A stretch of DNA of 33,417 bases from Streptomyces tardus (GCF_018101125.2 NZ_JAELVF020000001.1:2948505-2981921); one strand, 5' to 3'; shown: positions 1 to 6,536, numbered from the stretch's first letter. Numbers and translations are program-made. Notes: a model not told the origin generated them from the sequence alone.

Positions 1-42
1 CACCCCACCGGCGGCCTCACCCTCACCCTCCACTTTCCCTGA
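1..42 (+). CDS. C-terminal end of an upstream gene (possibly a histidine kinase)
   Basis: The frame starting at base 1 reads HPTGGLTLTLHFP and then TGA. A glycine-rich stretch followed by alternating hydrophobic residues and a final proline resembles the last beta strand of the HATPase domain of a sensor histidine kinase. Only 13 residues are visible, so the assignment is a guess from texture and the rest of the gene lies outside the window. Confidence 0.3.
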   Translation, partial: HPTGGLTLTLHFP

Positions 43-171
43 GCCAAGCCCGGCCTCGGGCCGTCTGCATTGAACCCGCGGACGGTGACGGAGATCCTGG
101 GGCACTCGCAGATCGGCCTCACGACGAACGTCCACACCCACGTAGGCCACGACAGCCGAGGGAGGCCATGA
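43..171 (+). pseudogene. Decayed C-terminal remnant of a tyrosine recombinase (integrase)
   Basis: Directly after the stop at 40-42, the same frame runs on without a start codon. From base 70 it reads LNPRTVTEILGHSQIGLTTN and then VHTHVGHDSRGRP before TGA at 169-171. This matches the C-terminal end of phage-type integrases, where a leucine-glycine-histidine-serine motif precedes the catalytic tyrosine (family pattern near LGHSQISLTMNTYSHV). Here the tyrosine position is histidine, and the N-terminal and core catalytic domains are missing. It is therefore a relic and cannot recombine DNA. It marks the left part of this segment as former mobile-element territory. Confidence 0.7.
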
Positions 172-493
172 GCCACACGGACCGGCTTCTGGAGCACCGT
201 GGGTGAGGAGACTGCCGTCACCCGCTGCCGTCAAGGGGCCCCGGACCATGATCTTGGGTTCTAACGGTCCTCGCAACACCCGCTTTCAAAGAGGGATCGA
301 ATCCTTGCCGGGTAATGCCGCAGGCTGCCGCGTGGAGCCGTTGTACCTGGTCAGCGCCACGCGGCCTCGTGTGAAGTCCTGCTCGTTGACATCTGGTGCC
401 GGACTGTTCGCTCACGCATCGACGCGTCCGGACGCTCTCGCCCACGGTGGAGCGGGCACTGACGCACGCGAGCCCAGCAGGATCCGCGAGAAG
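172..493. other. Gene-poor stretch with a solo insertion-sequence end
   Basis: No credible gene is seen between the integrase relic and the small membrane protein gene. Open frames here are extensions of frames antisense to the methyltransferase and lack family features. The only recognisable item is a 22-base sequence at 258-279 matching the terminal repeat of the IS30-type element found near 21.6 kb. Confidence 0.5.
258..279. repeat. Solo IS30-type terminal repeat (relic)
   Basis: The sequence begins GTTCTAACGG and ends CTCGCAACAC. It matches the right terminal repeat of the intact IS at 21579-21601 in 21 of 22 positions; the single difference is A for G at position 7. The sequence beyond it does not continue into recognisable transposase. 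It is therefore a leftover end, or the end of a relative whose body is gone. Confidence 0.65.
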
Positions 494-751
494 CTAGCTG
501 CGCTGACGCAGCTGTTGGACTACCGGCACCACGGCGAAGCAGAGCAGCGCGGTTCCCCCGAACGCTGCACCTGCCGAGAGCAGGGCTCCGGAAGCTGGGG
601 TGCCGTCGAGGACCTTGAGAAACCCGACGCATACCGCCACAAGGACCGAGCACAGCACCATGACCAGCAGCCAGGGAATCCAAGAACTGTTCGCGGGCTC
701 CGAGACCGACGTAGGAGGGGTCGCAGCAGGCGATCGGTGCTGGGCGTTCAC
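494..751 (-). CDS. Small two-helix membrane protein coupled to the methyltransferase
   Basis: This 85-residue protein starts with GTG at 751. Its start overlaps the stop of the upstream methyltransferase by four bases (GTGA), so the two are almost certainly translated together. Residues 1-23 are polar and Ser/Pro-rich. Two hydrophobic segments follow, about 24-46 (WIPWLLVMVLCSVLVAVCVG) and 53-77 (GALLSAGAAFGGTALLCFAV), ending in a short basic tail (QQLRQRS). I do not recognise the family. The coupling suggests it works with the methyltransferase, for example as a membrane anchor or membrane-acting effector; that role is inference. Confidence 0.75.
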   Translation of the reverse strand: MNAQHRSPAATPPTSVSEPANSSWIPWLLVMVLCSVLVAVCVGFLKVLDGTPASGALLSAGAAFGGTALLCFAVVPVVQQLRQRS

Positions 752-3198
752 AGCGACACTTCCTTCTCGAATCGGCGGCGAGGGATGATGCCAGGGACGG
801 GGGCGGTAGATGGGCCCAGCAGCGCACCAGCCAAGGCGATGCGGGTGTGCCGCGCTGAGGCAGCGACGGCCAGATGTGCGCGGTCCAGCTCATCAAGGCC
901 GTTCAGCGCGGCCACGATCTCCTGCTGCTCAGCCGGCTCCGGTAGTGGAATACGCAGCGACCCGAGGGATTCGGATCGGAGTGACGGGGCAGCGGTGGCG
1001 GCGGCTCGGTCCCGCATCCAGGCAATCGACTCCTCCAGGCACAGGTAGTGGAGCAGGTACTCCGGAAGTACTCGCTCCATCAGCGCCTCCTGCACGCGGA
1101 GCCGGAGGACATTGGGGCTCATCAGCCAGCCGGCTTGATGCTGCTGTACCAGCGCTGGCGGAGCGATCGCACCAGAGCGGACACAAACGATGTCCTTGTG
1201 CCGCAGCTCGAAGTTCCTCAGTCGTCGAGCCGTCTCCGCTGTGACCCGCTCGTCCGCCTCGTCACTGATACACCGGTCCTTGAGATGCCGCGGGAACACC
1301 ACGGGAACGGGGCCGCGGGTGCTGCGCTGCTTCTTGCCCAGCTTTGAATAGGACGGTCCGGCCTGTATCTCGCACAGCGAGTCGAGGCTGGCCGAGGAGG
1401 CCGGCTGGTTCCCTTGGCGCAGCGGTACCCGGTCCCCGACGAACGGCAGTTGAGCGGCGGCGTCCTGGACATCACGTAGGTGCTCTTCGGCGCCGCTCAG
1501 CCGCTCCCGGGCAATCACAAACTCGCGCTCGATACCTTTTCCCGCATCGCTCGAGCGTTCGACATGGTCGAGAGGGTTGAGCGAGTGGTCGCTGTATCGC
1601 AGTTCCTCCCGGGATACCAGGGCGGTAGGCACCTGGTGCTCCGTGCTTGTCGTCCCGAGGAGAGGAGCGGCCCCTGCCGCGTTCCTGTGAGCGCGGTAGG
1701 CATCGAGAAGAGATTCGGTGTCCCGGGCGCTGAGGACCCGACGCGATCCGTTCTTCGCTCCCAGGTGCCGTGCGTCGAGGAACAGGGTGCTGTCGCAGGG
1801 GTTCTCGGGGTGGCGCAGTATCCACACAGAAACCGGTACGGCAGTGCCGGTGAACAACTGGGCCGGCAGGGCGACGACACAGTCGACGACTCCGCGCTCC
1901 ACCAGATTCCGCCGAATACTCTGCTCGGCTCTGTGACCGGAGTTGCCTGCCTTGTTGGGCATGATGATCGCGGCTCGGCCCCCCTCGCGTAGCCTCGCCA
2001 GGCAGTGCTGGACCCAGGCAAGGTTGTCGTTGTCGAGCGGTGGAGCCCCGTACGCCCACTGCCCCTCGCCGCGCTCCCCTCGGCCGGGGTCGCTCATGTT
2101 GAACGGTGGGTTGGTGAGCACGATGTCGAACGACTCCAGCGGAGCCCGCCTCGGGCCGCCGTTGTGCCAGGGCGGTGAGTGCTTCAGGTCGAGAGCAGGG
2201 GAGACGCCATGAAGTAGAAGATTCATGGTCGCCAGTCGCCATGTGTCGGCTCGCCGTGTCTCGCCGTAGGTCCGCAGCGTCTTCTCGCGTGGCAGACCGT
2301 CCTCGTCCACGGCGCAGGCGGCCGTGGCCTCGATGAGGAATCCTCCGTCGCGGGCGTACGGGTCATAGACGGACTCCGGTTCGCCCGGGCCGAACTCCGA
2401 GCAGGCCAGCTGTGTCATCAGCCGAACCACAGGGCGAGGAGTGAAGAACTCGCCGCTGCCCAACGCAGCTCGCTGCTCGTACTCGTCGAGGAAGAGCCCG
2501 AACACGTCCTCGGTGAGGCGGCTCATCGCATCCACGACGTTGCGAAGGTCACGAGCGGTCCGGGGCTCCAGACGCCCCAACGCCTCCTGCATGCTCGAAT
2601 GGACGCCGAGGTCACGCATGTCCTCGTCGGCCGCGCGGCCGACTTCCCGGAGCAACTGGGCCGCCTCATCGAGGCTGTTGAGAGTGCGGGCACGGGCGGC
2701 CAATGCGTCGAAGCGGTCCGCGGCGGCGCCGCGGAGATAGTGGAGGCAAGCCAGCAGGTTCAGATAGTCGAGCACGCTGGCCGCCCCCCGTATTCGGCCG
2801 ATGAGGCTGCCCATCAGATGGTTTGCGATCTGTCGGTTCTCGGGGCGGGGTTCATCGACAGCGCCGGTCGGCATGCGGTACGACGACCCGGTGCCGAGAC
2901 GGCGCTTCGCCGCGTCGGCTGGAGGCCTACCGGCTGGCTCCCGCATCCGGGCACGGCTCCCGTAACTGGCGCCGACAAGCTCGCCTGCGACGAGTCGCTC
3001 GGGCGGTACCGGCCTCCGGTCCAGCCACTCCATGATCTCCGACCGGCGAAAGTAGTCCTGTCCGTTGGAGCGTCGTGCCGAGGGGAAGTCGGTCTCCTGC
3101 CTTTCCCAGGCTGTTACTGTCGGTCGGCTTACGCCTGCGAGTGCGGCGATCTGTGCTCGCCGGAGCAATGGATCGTCACCGGTCGGCGGATACGACAT
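748..3198 (-). CDS. HTH-HsdM-HsdS-like fusion N-6 adenine DNA methyltransferase
   Basis: An 816-residue protein read from ATG 3198, chosen because GAAGGGG lies 9 bases upstream; ATG 3225 and frames further upstream lack a good ribosome site. Residues 10-62 look like a helix-turn-helix (RRAQIAALAGVSRPTVTAWE). Residues 120-540 form an HsdM-type N-6 methylase: SAM motif I region at 276-291 (DPYARDGGFL) and the catalytic motif NPPF at 363-366. Residues about 600-816 resemble one half of an HsdS specificity subunit, including EQQEIV near the end. It is likely a self-contained, sequence-specific adenine methyltransferase. Motif I departs from the usual DPxxGSGG by having R-D where G-S/T is expected. 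No HsdR is present nearby. It is followed by a coupled membrane protein. It probably belongs to a defence or epigenetic system, though the target and activity are unknown. Confidence 0.85.
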   Translation of the reverse strand: MSYPPTGDDPLLRRAQIAALAGVSRPTVTAWERQETDFPSARRSNGQDYFRRSEIMEWLDRRPVPPERLVAGELVGASYGSRARMREPAGRPPADAAKRRLGTGSSYRMPTGAVDEPRPENRQIANHLMGSLIGRIRGAASVLDYLNLLACLHYLRGAAADRFDALAARARTLNSLDEAAQLLREVGRAADEDMRDLGVHSSMQEALGRLEPRTARDLRNVVDAMSRLTEDVFGLFLDEYEQRAALGSGEFFTPRPVVRLMTQLACSEFGPGEPESVYDPYARDGGFLIEATAACAVDEDGLPREKTLRTYGETRRADTWRLATMNLLLHGVSPALDLKHSPPWHNGGPRRAPLESFDIVLTNPPFNMSDPGRGERGEGQWAYGAPPLDNDNLAWVQHCLARLREGGRAAIIMPNKAGNSGHRAEQSIRRNLVERGVVDCVVALPAQLFTGTAVPVSVWILRHPENPCDSTLFLDARHLGAKNGSRRVLSARDTESLLDAYRAHRNAAGAAPLLGTTSTEHQVPTALVSREELRYSDHSLNPLDHVERSSDAGKGIEREFVIARERLSGAEEHLRDVQDAAAQLPFVGDRVPLRQGNQPASSASLDSLCEIQAGPSYSKLGKKQRSTRGPVPVVFPRHLKDRCISDEADERVTAETARRLRNFELRHKDIVCVRSGAIAPPALVQQHQAGWLMSPNVLRLRVQEALMERVLPEYLLHYLCLEESIAWMRDRAAATAAPSLRSESLGSLRIPLPEPAEQQEIVAALNGLDELDRAHLAVAASARHTRIALAGALLGPSTAPVPGIIPRRRFEKEVSL

Positions 3199-3247
3199 GA
3201 GTGCGGGCCCCTTCAACTGCGCCATCAGAAGTGGTTGTTGGAGAGTG

Positions 3248-3277
3248 AGCCTAGAAGCGCACGACTTCACGAACCAA
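3248..3277 (-). promoter_or_regulatory. Predicted promoter of the methyltransferase operon
   Basis: On the minus strand, TTGGTT (3277-3272) is followed after 18 bases by TAGGCT (3253-3248). This fits the streptomycete housekeeping promoter pattern with a good -10 and a moderate -35. Predicted transcription would start near 3241, giving a leader of about 40 bases before ATG 3198. Confidence 0.5.
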
Positions 3278-3298
3278 CTGCGCACCTGGAGTGCGCAG
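3278..3298. promoter_or_regulatory. Perfect inverted repeat abutting the methyltransferase -35
   Basis: CTGCGCAC (3278-3285) and GTGCGCAG (3291-3298) are perfect 8-base arms around CTGGA. The repeat touches the predicted -35 hexamer of the methyltransferase promoter, a typical operator position. The N-terminal helix-turn-helix of the methyltransferase is an obvious candidate ligand, which would make the operon self-controlled. Confidence 0.5.
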
Positions 3299-3643
3299 AT
3301 TGTGCAGGCGTCAGAATCAAGGGCGTTCGAGAGTCGGCCAGCCCTCTGTGGCAACGTTCCAGTGGCTCTCCCGGGGGTTTCGATCGCCGCACGCCGATCG
3401 AATAGGGTTTTGGGGTCAGGCTGCCCGCTCGAGCGCATGGTGTCTGGTAGGGCGTTGTCGCCGGGTTGATCCACCTCCCCACAGGCGCGGCGATCACCAG
3501 CCTGTTGGGTACGGCGCTACCTCAGCTATGCAAAATGACCATGGACAGCACGACCACTCGTGGCGGAAGGTGCCCGTCGATGTGCGGTCGCCAGGCGGTC
3601 GGTGAGCTGACGAGTCGCCGGAGGCGAGCGCGGGCGGGTTTCG
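3299..3643. other. Intergenic region between toxin gene and methyltransferase promoter
   Basis: An open frame extends upstream of the methyltransferase start through much of this region, but it has no ribosome site or family similarity. I see no gene, RNA or repeat in it. Confidence 0.4.
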
Positions 3644-4090
3644 TCAGACCTTCTCGACTCGAACGGAGTGTCCCGCGAGGAGTTGATTCATGTCGTCGGG
3701 GTCGGAGGTGAAGACGGTTGCTTCAGCTCCCTGCGCGGCTTCCCGCCCGGCCACAGCTGCCAGAACCGCGGCGATGGCGTACTTGTGCCCATGCAGGCCC
3801 GCTGTCTTCAGCATGTCACGTGCCAGGGCGATCACGCGGTCGTCCGTATGCACGACGCGGATTCGGGACAACGTCCAGTTCCACAGCGCCTGCCTCGACG
3901 TTTGGCGAGGGTCCCATGCTTCAAGGGTGGTGAGCGCCGAGGTGACGATCGGGATGTCGAGCCGCGGAGTCGTCTTGATCAGCGCAGCCATCTCCCGGTC
4001 GCCCTGAACCGCCTTGGAGAGAGTCTCGGCGTCGAACACGAAGACGCGCTGTCGTGGGCGGTGCAGCTTCGCCTGGGCGGCGCGGCTCAC
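3644..4090 (-). CDS. PIN-domain (VapC-like) toxin with a substituted acidic residue
   Basis: A 148-residue PIN-domain protein starting with GTG at 4090, overlapping the antitoxin stop by four bases (GTGA). The fold is recognised from FVFDAETL (Asp20), LTTLEAWD (Glu57), HGHKYAIAAVL (100-110) and TVFTSDPDDM (Asp130, Asp132, Asp133). PIN toxins are metal-dependent ribonucleases that cut RNA when their antitoxin is lost. In relatives with an HGHKYAIDA motif, the aspartate is a metal ligand; here residue 107 is alanine (codon GCC), so activity may be weakened or lost. Context with an RHH antitoxin and an operator supports the type II toxin-antitoxin call. Confidence 0.82.
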   Translation of the reverse strand: MSRAAQAKLHRPRQRVFVFDAETLSKAVQGDREMAALIKTTPRLDIPIVTSALTTLEAWDPRQTSRQALWNWTLSRIRVVHTDDRVIALARDMLKTAGLHGHKYAIAAVLAAVAGREAAQGAEATVFTSDPDDMNQLLAGHSVRVEKV

Positions 4091-4353
4091 GCGGCCTCGT
4101 CCGAATGTGACCGCTGCTCGTCATGCCAGCCGTCGATGGCGGCGATGCGGTCCAGCGCTGCCTGCTGCTCGTCGTCCGTCACGGTGCCGTGCTCTTCCTC
4201 GAGTCGCCTGGCCAGCTCGCGCAGTTGGTCCATGGCGTCCTGGTGTATGGCAGCGGCTGCGATGTAGCCAGACACCCCTCGTGCGTCGACACGCTCCTTG
4301 ATCGATTCCAGCAGCTCTTCCGGCACGGTGATGGTGATCGTCCGGGTTGCCAT
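4087..4353 (-). CDS. Ribbon-helix-helix antitoxin
   Basis: An 88-residue acidic protein. Residues 1-35 (MATRTITITVPEELLESIKE onward) match a CopG/ParD-type ribbon-helix-helix DNA-binding fold: a short beta strand followed by two helices. Residues 36-88 form a charged, probably flexible tail that would wrap the toxin. It is the first gene of the pair and overlaps the PIN toxin start. No Shine-Dalgarno sequence precedes ATG 4353. The start codon lies inside a perfect palindrome, and a -10-like CATACT sits 7-12 bases upstream, so the transcript is probably leaderless and self-repressed. Confidence 0.85.
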   Translation of the reverse strand: MATRTITITVPEELLESIKERVDARGVSGYIAAAAIHQDAMDQLRELARRLEEEHGTVTDDEQQAALDRIAAIDGWHDEQRSHSDEAA

Positions 4354-4365
4354 ACTTTAAGTATG
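4351..4365. promoter_or_regulatory. Toxin-antitoxin operator overlapping the antitoxin start codon
   Basis: CATACTT-T-AAGTATG is a perfect 7-base-arm palindrome. Its left arm contains the antitoxin start codon (CAT on this strand). The right arm, read on the minus strand, supplies CATACT, one base from TATACT, at -12 to -7 relative to the ATG. A repressor bound here would block the promoter and start at once, as expected for autoregulation by the RHH antitoxin. Confidence 0.7.
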
Positions 4366-4442
4366 TCGTGGCGGCCGACTCGGAGCCCGTGCCGGATGAA
4401 TGCAGACCTCTGGGGGATCAACTCTCCGTTCGCTCACGCAAA

Positions 4443-4469
4443 CGGCCCCGGACGAGGAGTCCGGGGCCG
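4443..4469 (-). terminator. Terminator of tRNA-Arg
   Basis: An 11-base perfect stem (CGGCCCCGGAC and GTCCGGGGCCG) around GAGGA lies just downstream of tRNA-Arg on the minus strand and is followed there by a short T run. A second hairpin nearer the tRNA (CCTGGGG 4484-4490 with CCCCAGG 4496-4502) may assist. Confidence 0.7.
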
Positions 4470-4521
4470 ACCAGGAGCCCCTTCCTGGGGGGGAACCCCA
4501 GGTCAGGGCGGTAATGCATGG

Positions 4522-4594
4522 TGCCCCCGGCAGGATTCGAACCTGCGACACCCGCTTTAGGAGAGCGGTGCTCTATCCCCTGAGCTACGGAGGC
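4522..4594 (-). tRNA. tRNA-Arg (anticodon CCT)
   Basis: Read on the minus strand, the 73 bases fold into a complete cloverleaf. The acceptor is GCCTCCG with CGGGGGC, the D stem GCTC/GAGC, and the anticodon stem CCGCT/AGCGG around loop CTCCTAA. The T arm is GCAGG-TTCGAAT-CCTGC, and the discriminator is A. The anticodon CCT reads the rare Arg codon AGG. CCA is not encoded. The 3' end faces the mobile/defence segment, the usual orientation for a tRNA used as an integration site, but no second copy of its 3' end was found in the window. Confidence 0.95.
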
Positions 4595-4844
4595 GTCGGC
4601 TGTGAGGCCGCCGGTCGGCGGGTCCGTGGCGCGGTGTGTGCCCGGGTGTGCGGGCGGGACCGCGGGTGGGAGCCGCGTCGACCACTGACAGGGTAGCGGA
4701 TGCCCGTGGTGGTCCTCGCCCCCGATTCGGCGGGCGGCCGGGCGTCCGCCGGGTGGGTGCGGGCGGGTGGCCGCGTGTGCGTCGTCCTGGGCCCGGCGCG
4801 CAGTGGCGGTGGTGAAGTGCGGGGCTGGCAGGGGGAGTTCGTGG

Positions 4845-5642
4845 TCAGTCGCCGGTGATGGTGACGTCTCCCTCGGAGGTGGACGCCTGCACGGTCGCGG
4901 GGGCGCCGGCGTCCCTTTCGACATCGACGGTGCGTCTGCCGGTGCCGCCGCGGGCCTCGACCGCGTAGGGGCCGGAACGTCGCGGCAGGGTCAGCACCAC
5001 GTCGCCGGTGTGGTTGAGCGCGCGGAGCCGGGTGAAGCCCGAGGTGCTGACGACACGTATCTGGCCCCGCTCGGTGGCAGTGTCGGCGGTGCGGAAGCGT
5101 ACGTCGCTGAGGGTGACGTTGCCGGTCTGGCTGCGGGCGGTGATGGTGCGTCCCCGTACGTCGATCATCCGCACGTCGCCCACCTCGACGCGGGCGGCGA
5201 CGGAGGCGCGCAGGCCCTTCGCCGACACGTGGCCGTGCGCGGTCCGTACGGTCACGCGGGTCTCTGCGGGCACGGTGAGCTCGTAGTCGGTCGAGCAATC
5301 CCCGGTCAGACGGCCGCAGTTGGCGTTGACGCGGAGGGTGTCACGGACCTGTTCGACGGCTTCGGCGGGCGGGCGCAGCCCCGAGGTGAAGGTGCTGCGC
5401 AGGCTTGCGCGCGCGGTGTCCTCCTCGGTGACGTTCACGGTCACCTTGCCCACGTCGACCCGTACCTCGACGGCGCGTACGTCCCCGCCCACCGGTCGCG
5501 AACTGTGTTCGACGGTGCTGATCAGCTGGCTGAAGAGGAAGAGGCCGGCCAGCCCGACGAAGCCCGTGCCCATCAACCACACGGCGCTCCGGGGGAAGCG
5601 CTCCGCCGTGGGCTGCTGCGGCGTCCTGGGCTGGGCAGGCAC
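4845..5642 (-). CDS. Membrane-anchored DUF4097-family protein
   Basis: A 265-residue protein from GTG 5642 (preceded by GGGG, 8 bases of spacing). The open frame continues to TTG 5834, but that part is Arg/Pro-rich and unlike the family. One transmembrane segment (about residues 21-44, SAVWLMGTGFVGLAGLFLF) anchors an extracytoplasmic domain of repeated short beta strands. These are punctuated by G-D-V/T-x-N-like turns (VGKVTVNV, TGNVTLSDV, TGDVVLTL, EGDVTITG), typical of the right-handed beta-solenoid DUF4097 fold. The role is unknown; such proteins are often found beside small regulators. It is divergent from an ArsR-like regulator with a shared operator. Confidence 0.8.
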   Translation of the reverse strand: MPAQPRTPQQPTAERFPRSAVWLMGTGFVGLAGLFLFSQLISTVEHSSRPVGGDVRAVEVRVDVGKVTVNVTEEDTARASLRSTFTSGLRPPAEAVEQVRDTLRVNANCGRLTGDCSTDYELTVPAETRVTVRTAHGHVSAKGLRASVAARVEVGDVRMIDVRGRTITARSQTGNVTLSDVRFRTADTATERGQIRVVSTSGFTRLRALNHTGDVVLTLPRRSGPYAVEARGGTGRRTVDVERDAGAPATVQASTSEGDVTITGD

Positions 5643-5828
5643 GGTACGGGCCCCGTTTCTCGTTCGGGTGGCGTCGATGCGCCATGGCGGTGTGTGCGCG
5701 GGCGTTCGCGCTGCTGGTGCGGCGCGTGGTCGGGTGCGCCCGCTCTGGAGCGTACGCAACGGTCGGTTGTTACGAGGGTGCGGGGCGGAACGGTCGCCGC
5801 GTGGCCGCCTCCGCGTATCCGTAGCTTC

Positions 5829-5856
5829 TTGCAAGTATTACGTAATTGCATAATAC
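5829..5856 (+). promoter_or_regulatory. Predicted leaderless promoter of the ArsR-like regulator
   Basis: TTGCAA (5829-5834), 16 bases of spacing, then TAATAC (5851-5856). The GTG start at 5865 lies 8 bases beyond the -10, and no ribosome site is present, so transcription probably begins at or next to the start codon. Confidence 0.6.
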
Positions 5857-5857
5857 T
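5834..5857. promoter_or_regulatory. Inverted-repeat operator of the ArsR-like regulator
   Basis: AGTATTA (5834-5840) and TAATACT (5851-5857) form perfect 7-base arms 10 bases apart. This is an AT-rich island in GC-rich DNA. The right arm coincides with the -10 of the regulator, and the left arm provides an equivalent -10 for the divergent DUF4097 gene. The arrangement suits autorepression by a dimeric winged-helix protein. Confidence 0.65.
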
Positions 5858-5864
5858 GTTGCGT

Positions 5865-6398
5865 GTGACTGATTCAACCGACCCGACGGGCCTTGTCGAA
5901 CGGGTGGCTGATCTCGGGTTCCGGGTGGAGGCGCTGGAACGGCGTCTCGCGGATGCGGGCGCCACGGGCGGGGCCGAGTTCGCCCAGCAGTTCTGGGCGC
6001 TCAACCGACTGCGCGAGGAGATCGCCCGGCACGAGCTGCCGGGCGGCGCCGCGATGCTCGTCGGCAGCGTGGAGACGCCCGCCGGTGTTCGCGCGGAGTG
6101 GCAGGAAGGCGTCGCGGCCGGGCAGCTCTTCGAGGAGGACTGGACCGAACTCGCCGACGCACTCGCGGCGTTGGGCAATCCGGTGCGGCTGCGACTGATG
6201 AAGGCGCTGCTGGAGGGGCACTCCACCGTCGCCGAGCTGGTGGAGCTCGACGGGGTGGGGACCACCGGCCAGATCTACCACCATCTCCGTCAGCTCACCG
6301 CCGCCGGCTGGCTGCGCGGGGCCGGTCGCGGACGGTACGAGGTGCCGGTCGACCGGATCGTGCCGCTGTTGGCCACGCTGCTGGCGGCGCGGCGCTGA
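5865..6398 (+). CDS. ArsR-like winged-helix transcriptional regulator
   Basis: A 177-residue protein from GTG 5865. The C-terminal half carries a winged helix-turn-helix of the ArsR type: ALAALGNPVRLRLMKALLEG, then STVAELVELDGVGTTGQIYH as recognition region, then a wing with RGRYEVP. The N-terminal 80 residues are helical with heptad-like leucines (VEALERRLADA, FWALNRLREEIA) and may serve dimerisation. No cysteine pair typical of metal-sensing ArsR proteins is seen, so it is probably not a metal sensor. Its operator and leaderless promoter lie directly upstream, shared with the divergent DUF4097 gene. A possible next target is the M23 peptidase gene 300 bases downstream. Confidence 0.82.
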   Translation: MTDSTDPTGLVERVADLGFRVEALERRLADAGATGGAEFAQQFWALNRLREEIARHELPGGAAMLVGSVETPAGVRAEWQEGVAAGQLFEEDWTELADALAALGNPVRLRLMKALLEGHSTVAELVELDGVGTTGQIYHHLRQLTAAGWLRGAGRGRYEVPVDRIVPLLATLLAARR

Positions 6399-6536
6399 CG
6401 GTGTGCCGCGCCCACCGCCAGGGCGGGTCCCGGCGGAGCCAGTCGAGACAGGTCCGTTCGCAACGAAGCGCGTACGCGCGTGAGTTGACCGCACGGCGGC
6501 GCCAAGTCGGCGCGCACGAGGGCGAGTGCGCGGCGG

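Noticed and set aside
203..1048. A 281-codon plus-strand open frame, and several others opposite the methyltransferase (for example 2599-3405)
   Set aside because: They lie antisense to, or mostly overlap, the well-supported methyltransferase and membrane protein genes and show Arg/Ser-biased, family-free sequence.
3199..3474. A 92-residue N-terminal extension of the methyltransferase frame
   Set aside because: The added residues have no ribosome site, contain the predicted promoter and inverted repeat, and precede a better start at 3198.
4351..4594. A second attachment site matching the tRNA-Arg 3' end within 1-4500
   Set aside because: I looked for the T-arm and acceptor sequence and found no second copy in the window.
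4400..4924. Open frames on both strands across tRNA-Arg (including GRIRTCDTRFRRAVLYPLSY and QGIEHRSPKAGVAGSNPAGG)
   Set aside because: Both are translations of the tRNA and its complement, a common artefact.
4767..5864. Long plus-strand extension ahead of the ArsR-like protein
   Set aside because: It is antisense to the DUF4097 gene and crosses the divergent operator; the GTG at 5865 fits the promoter.
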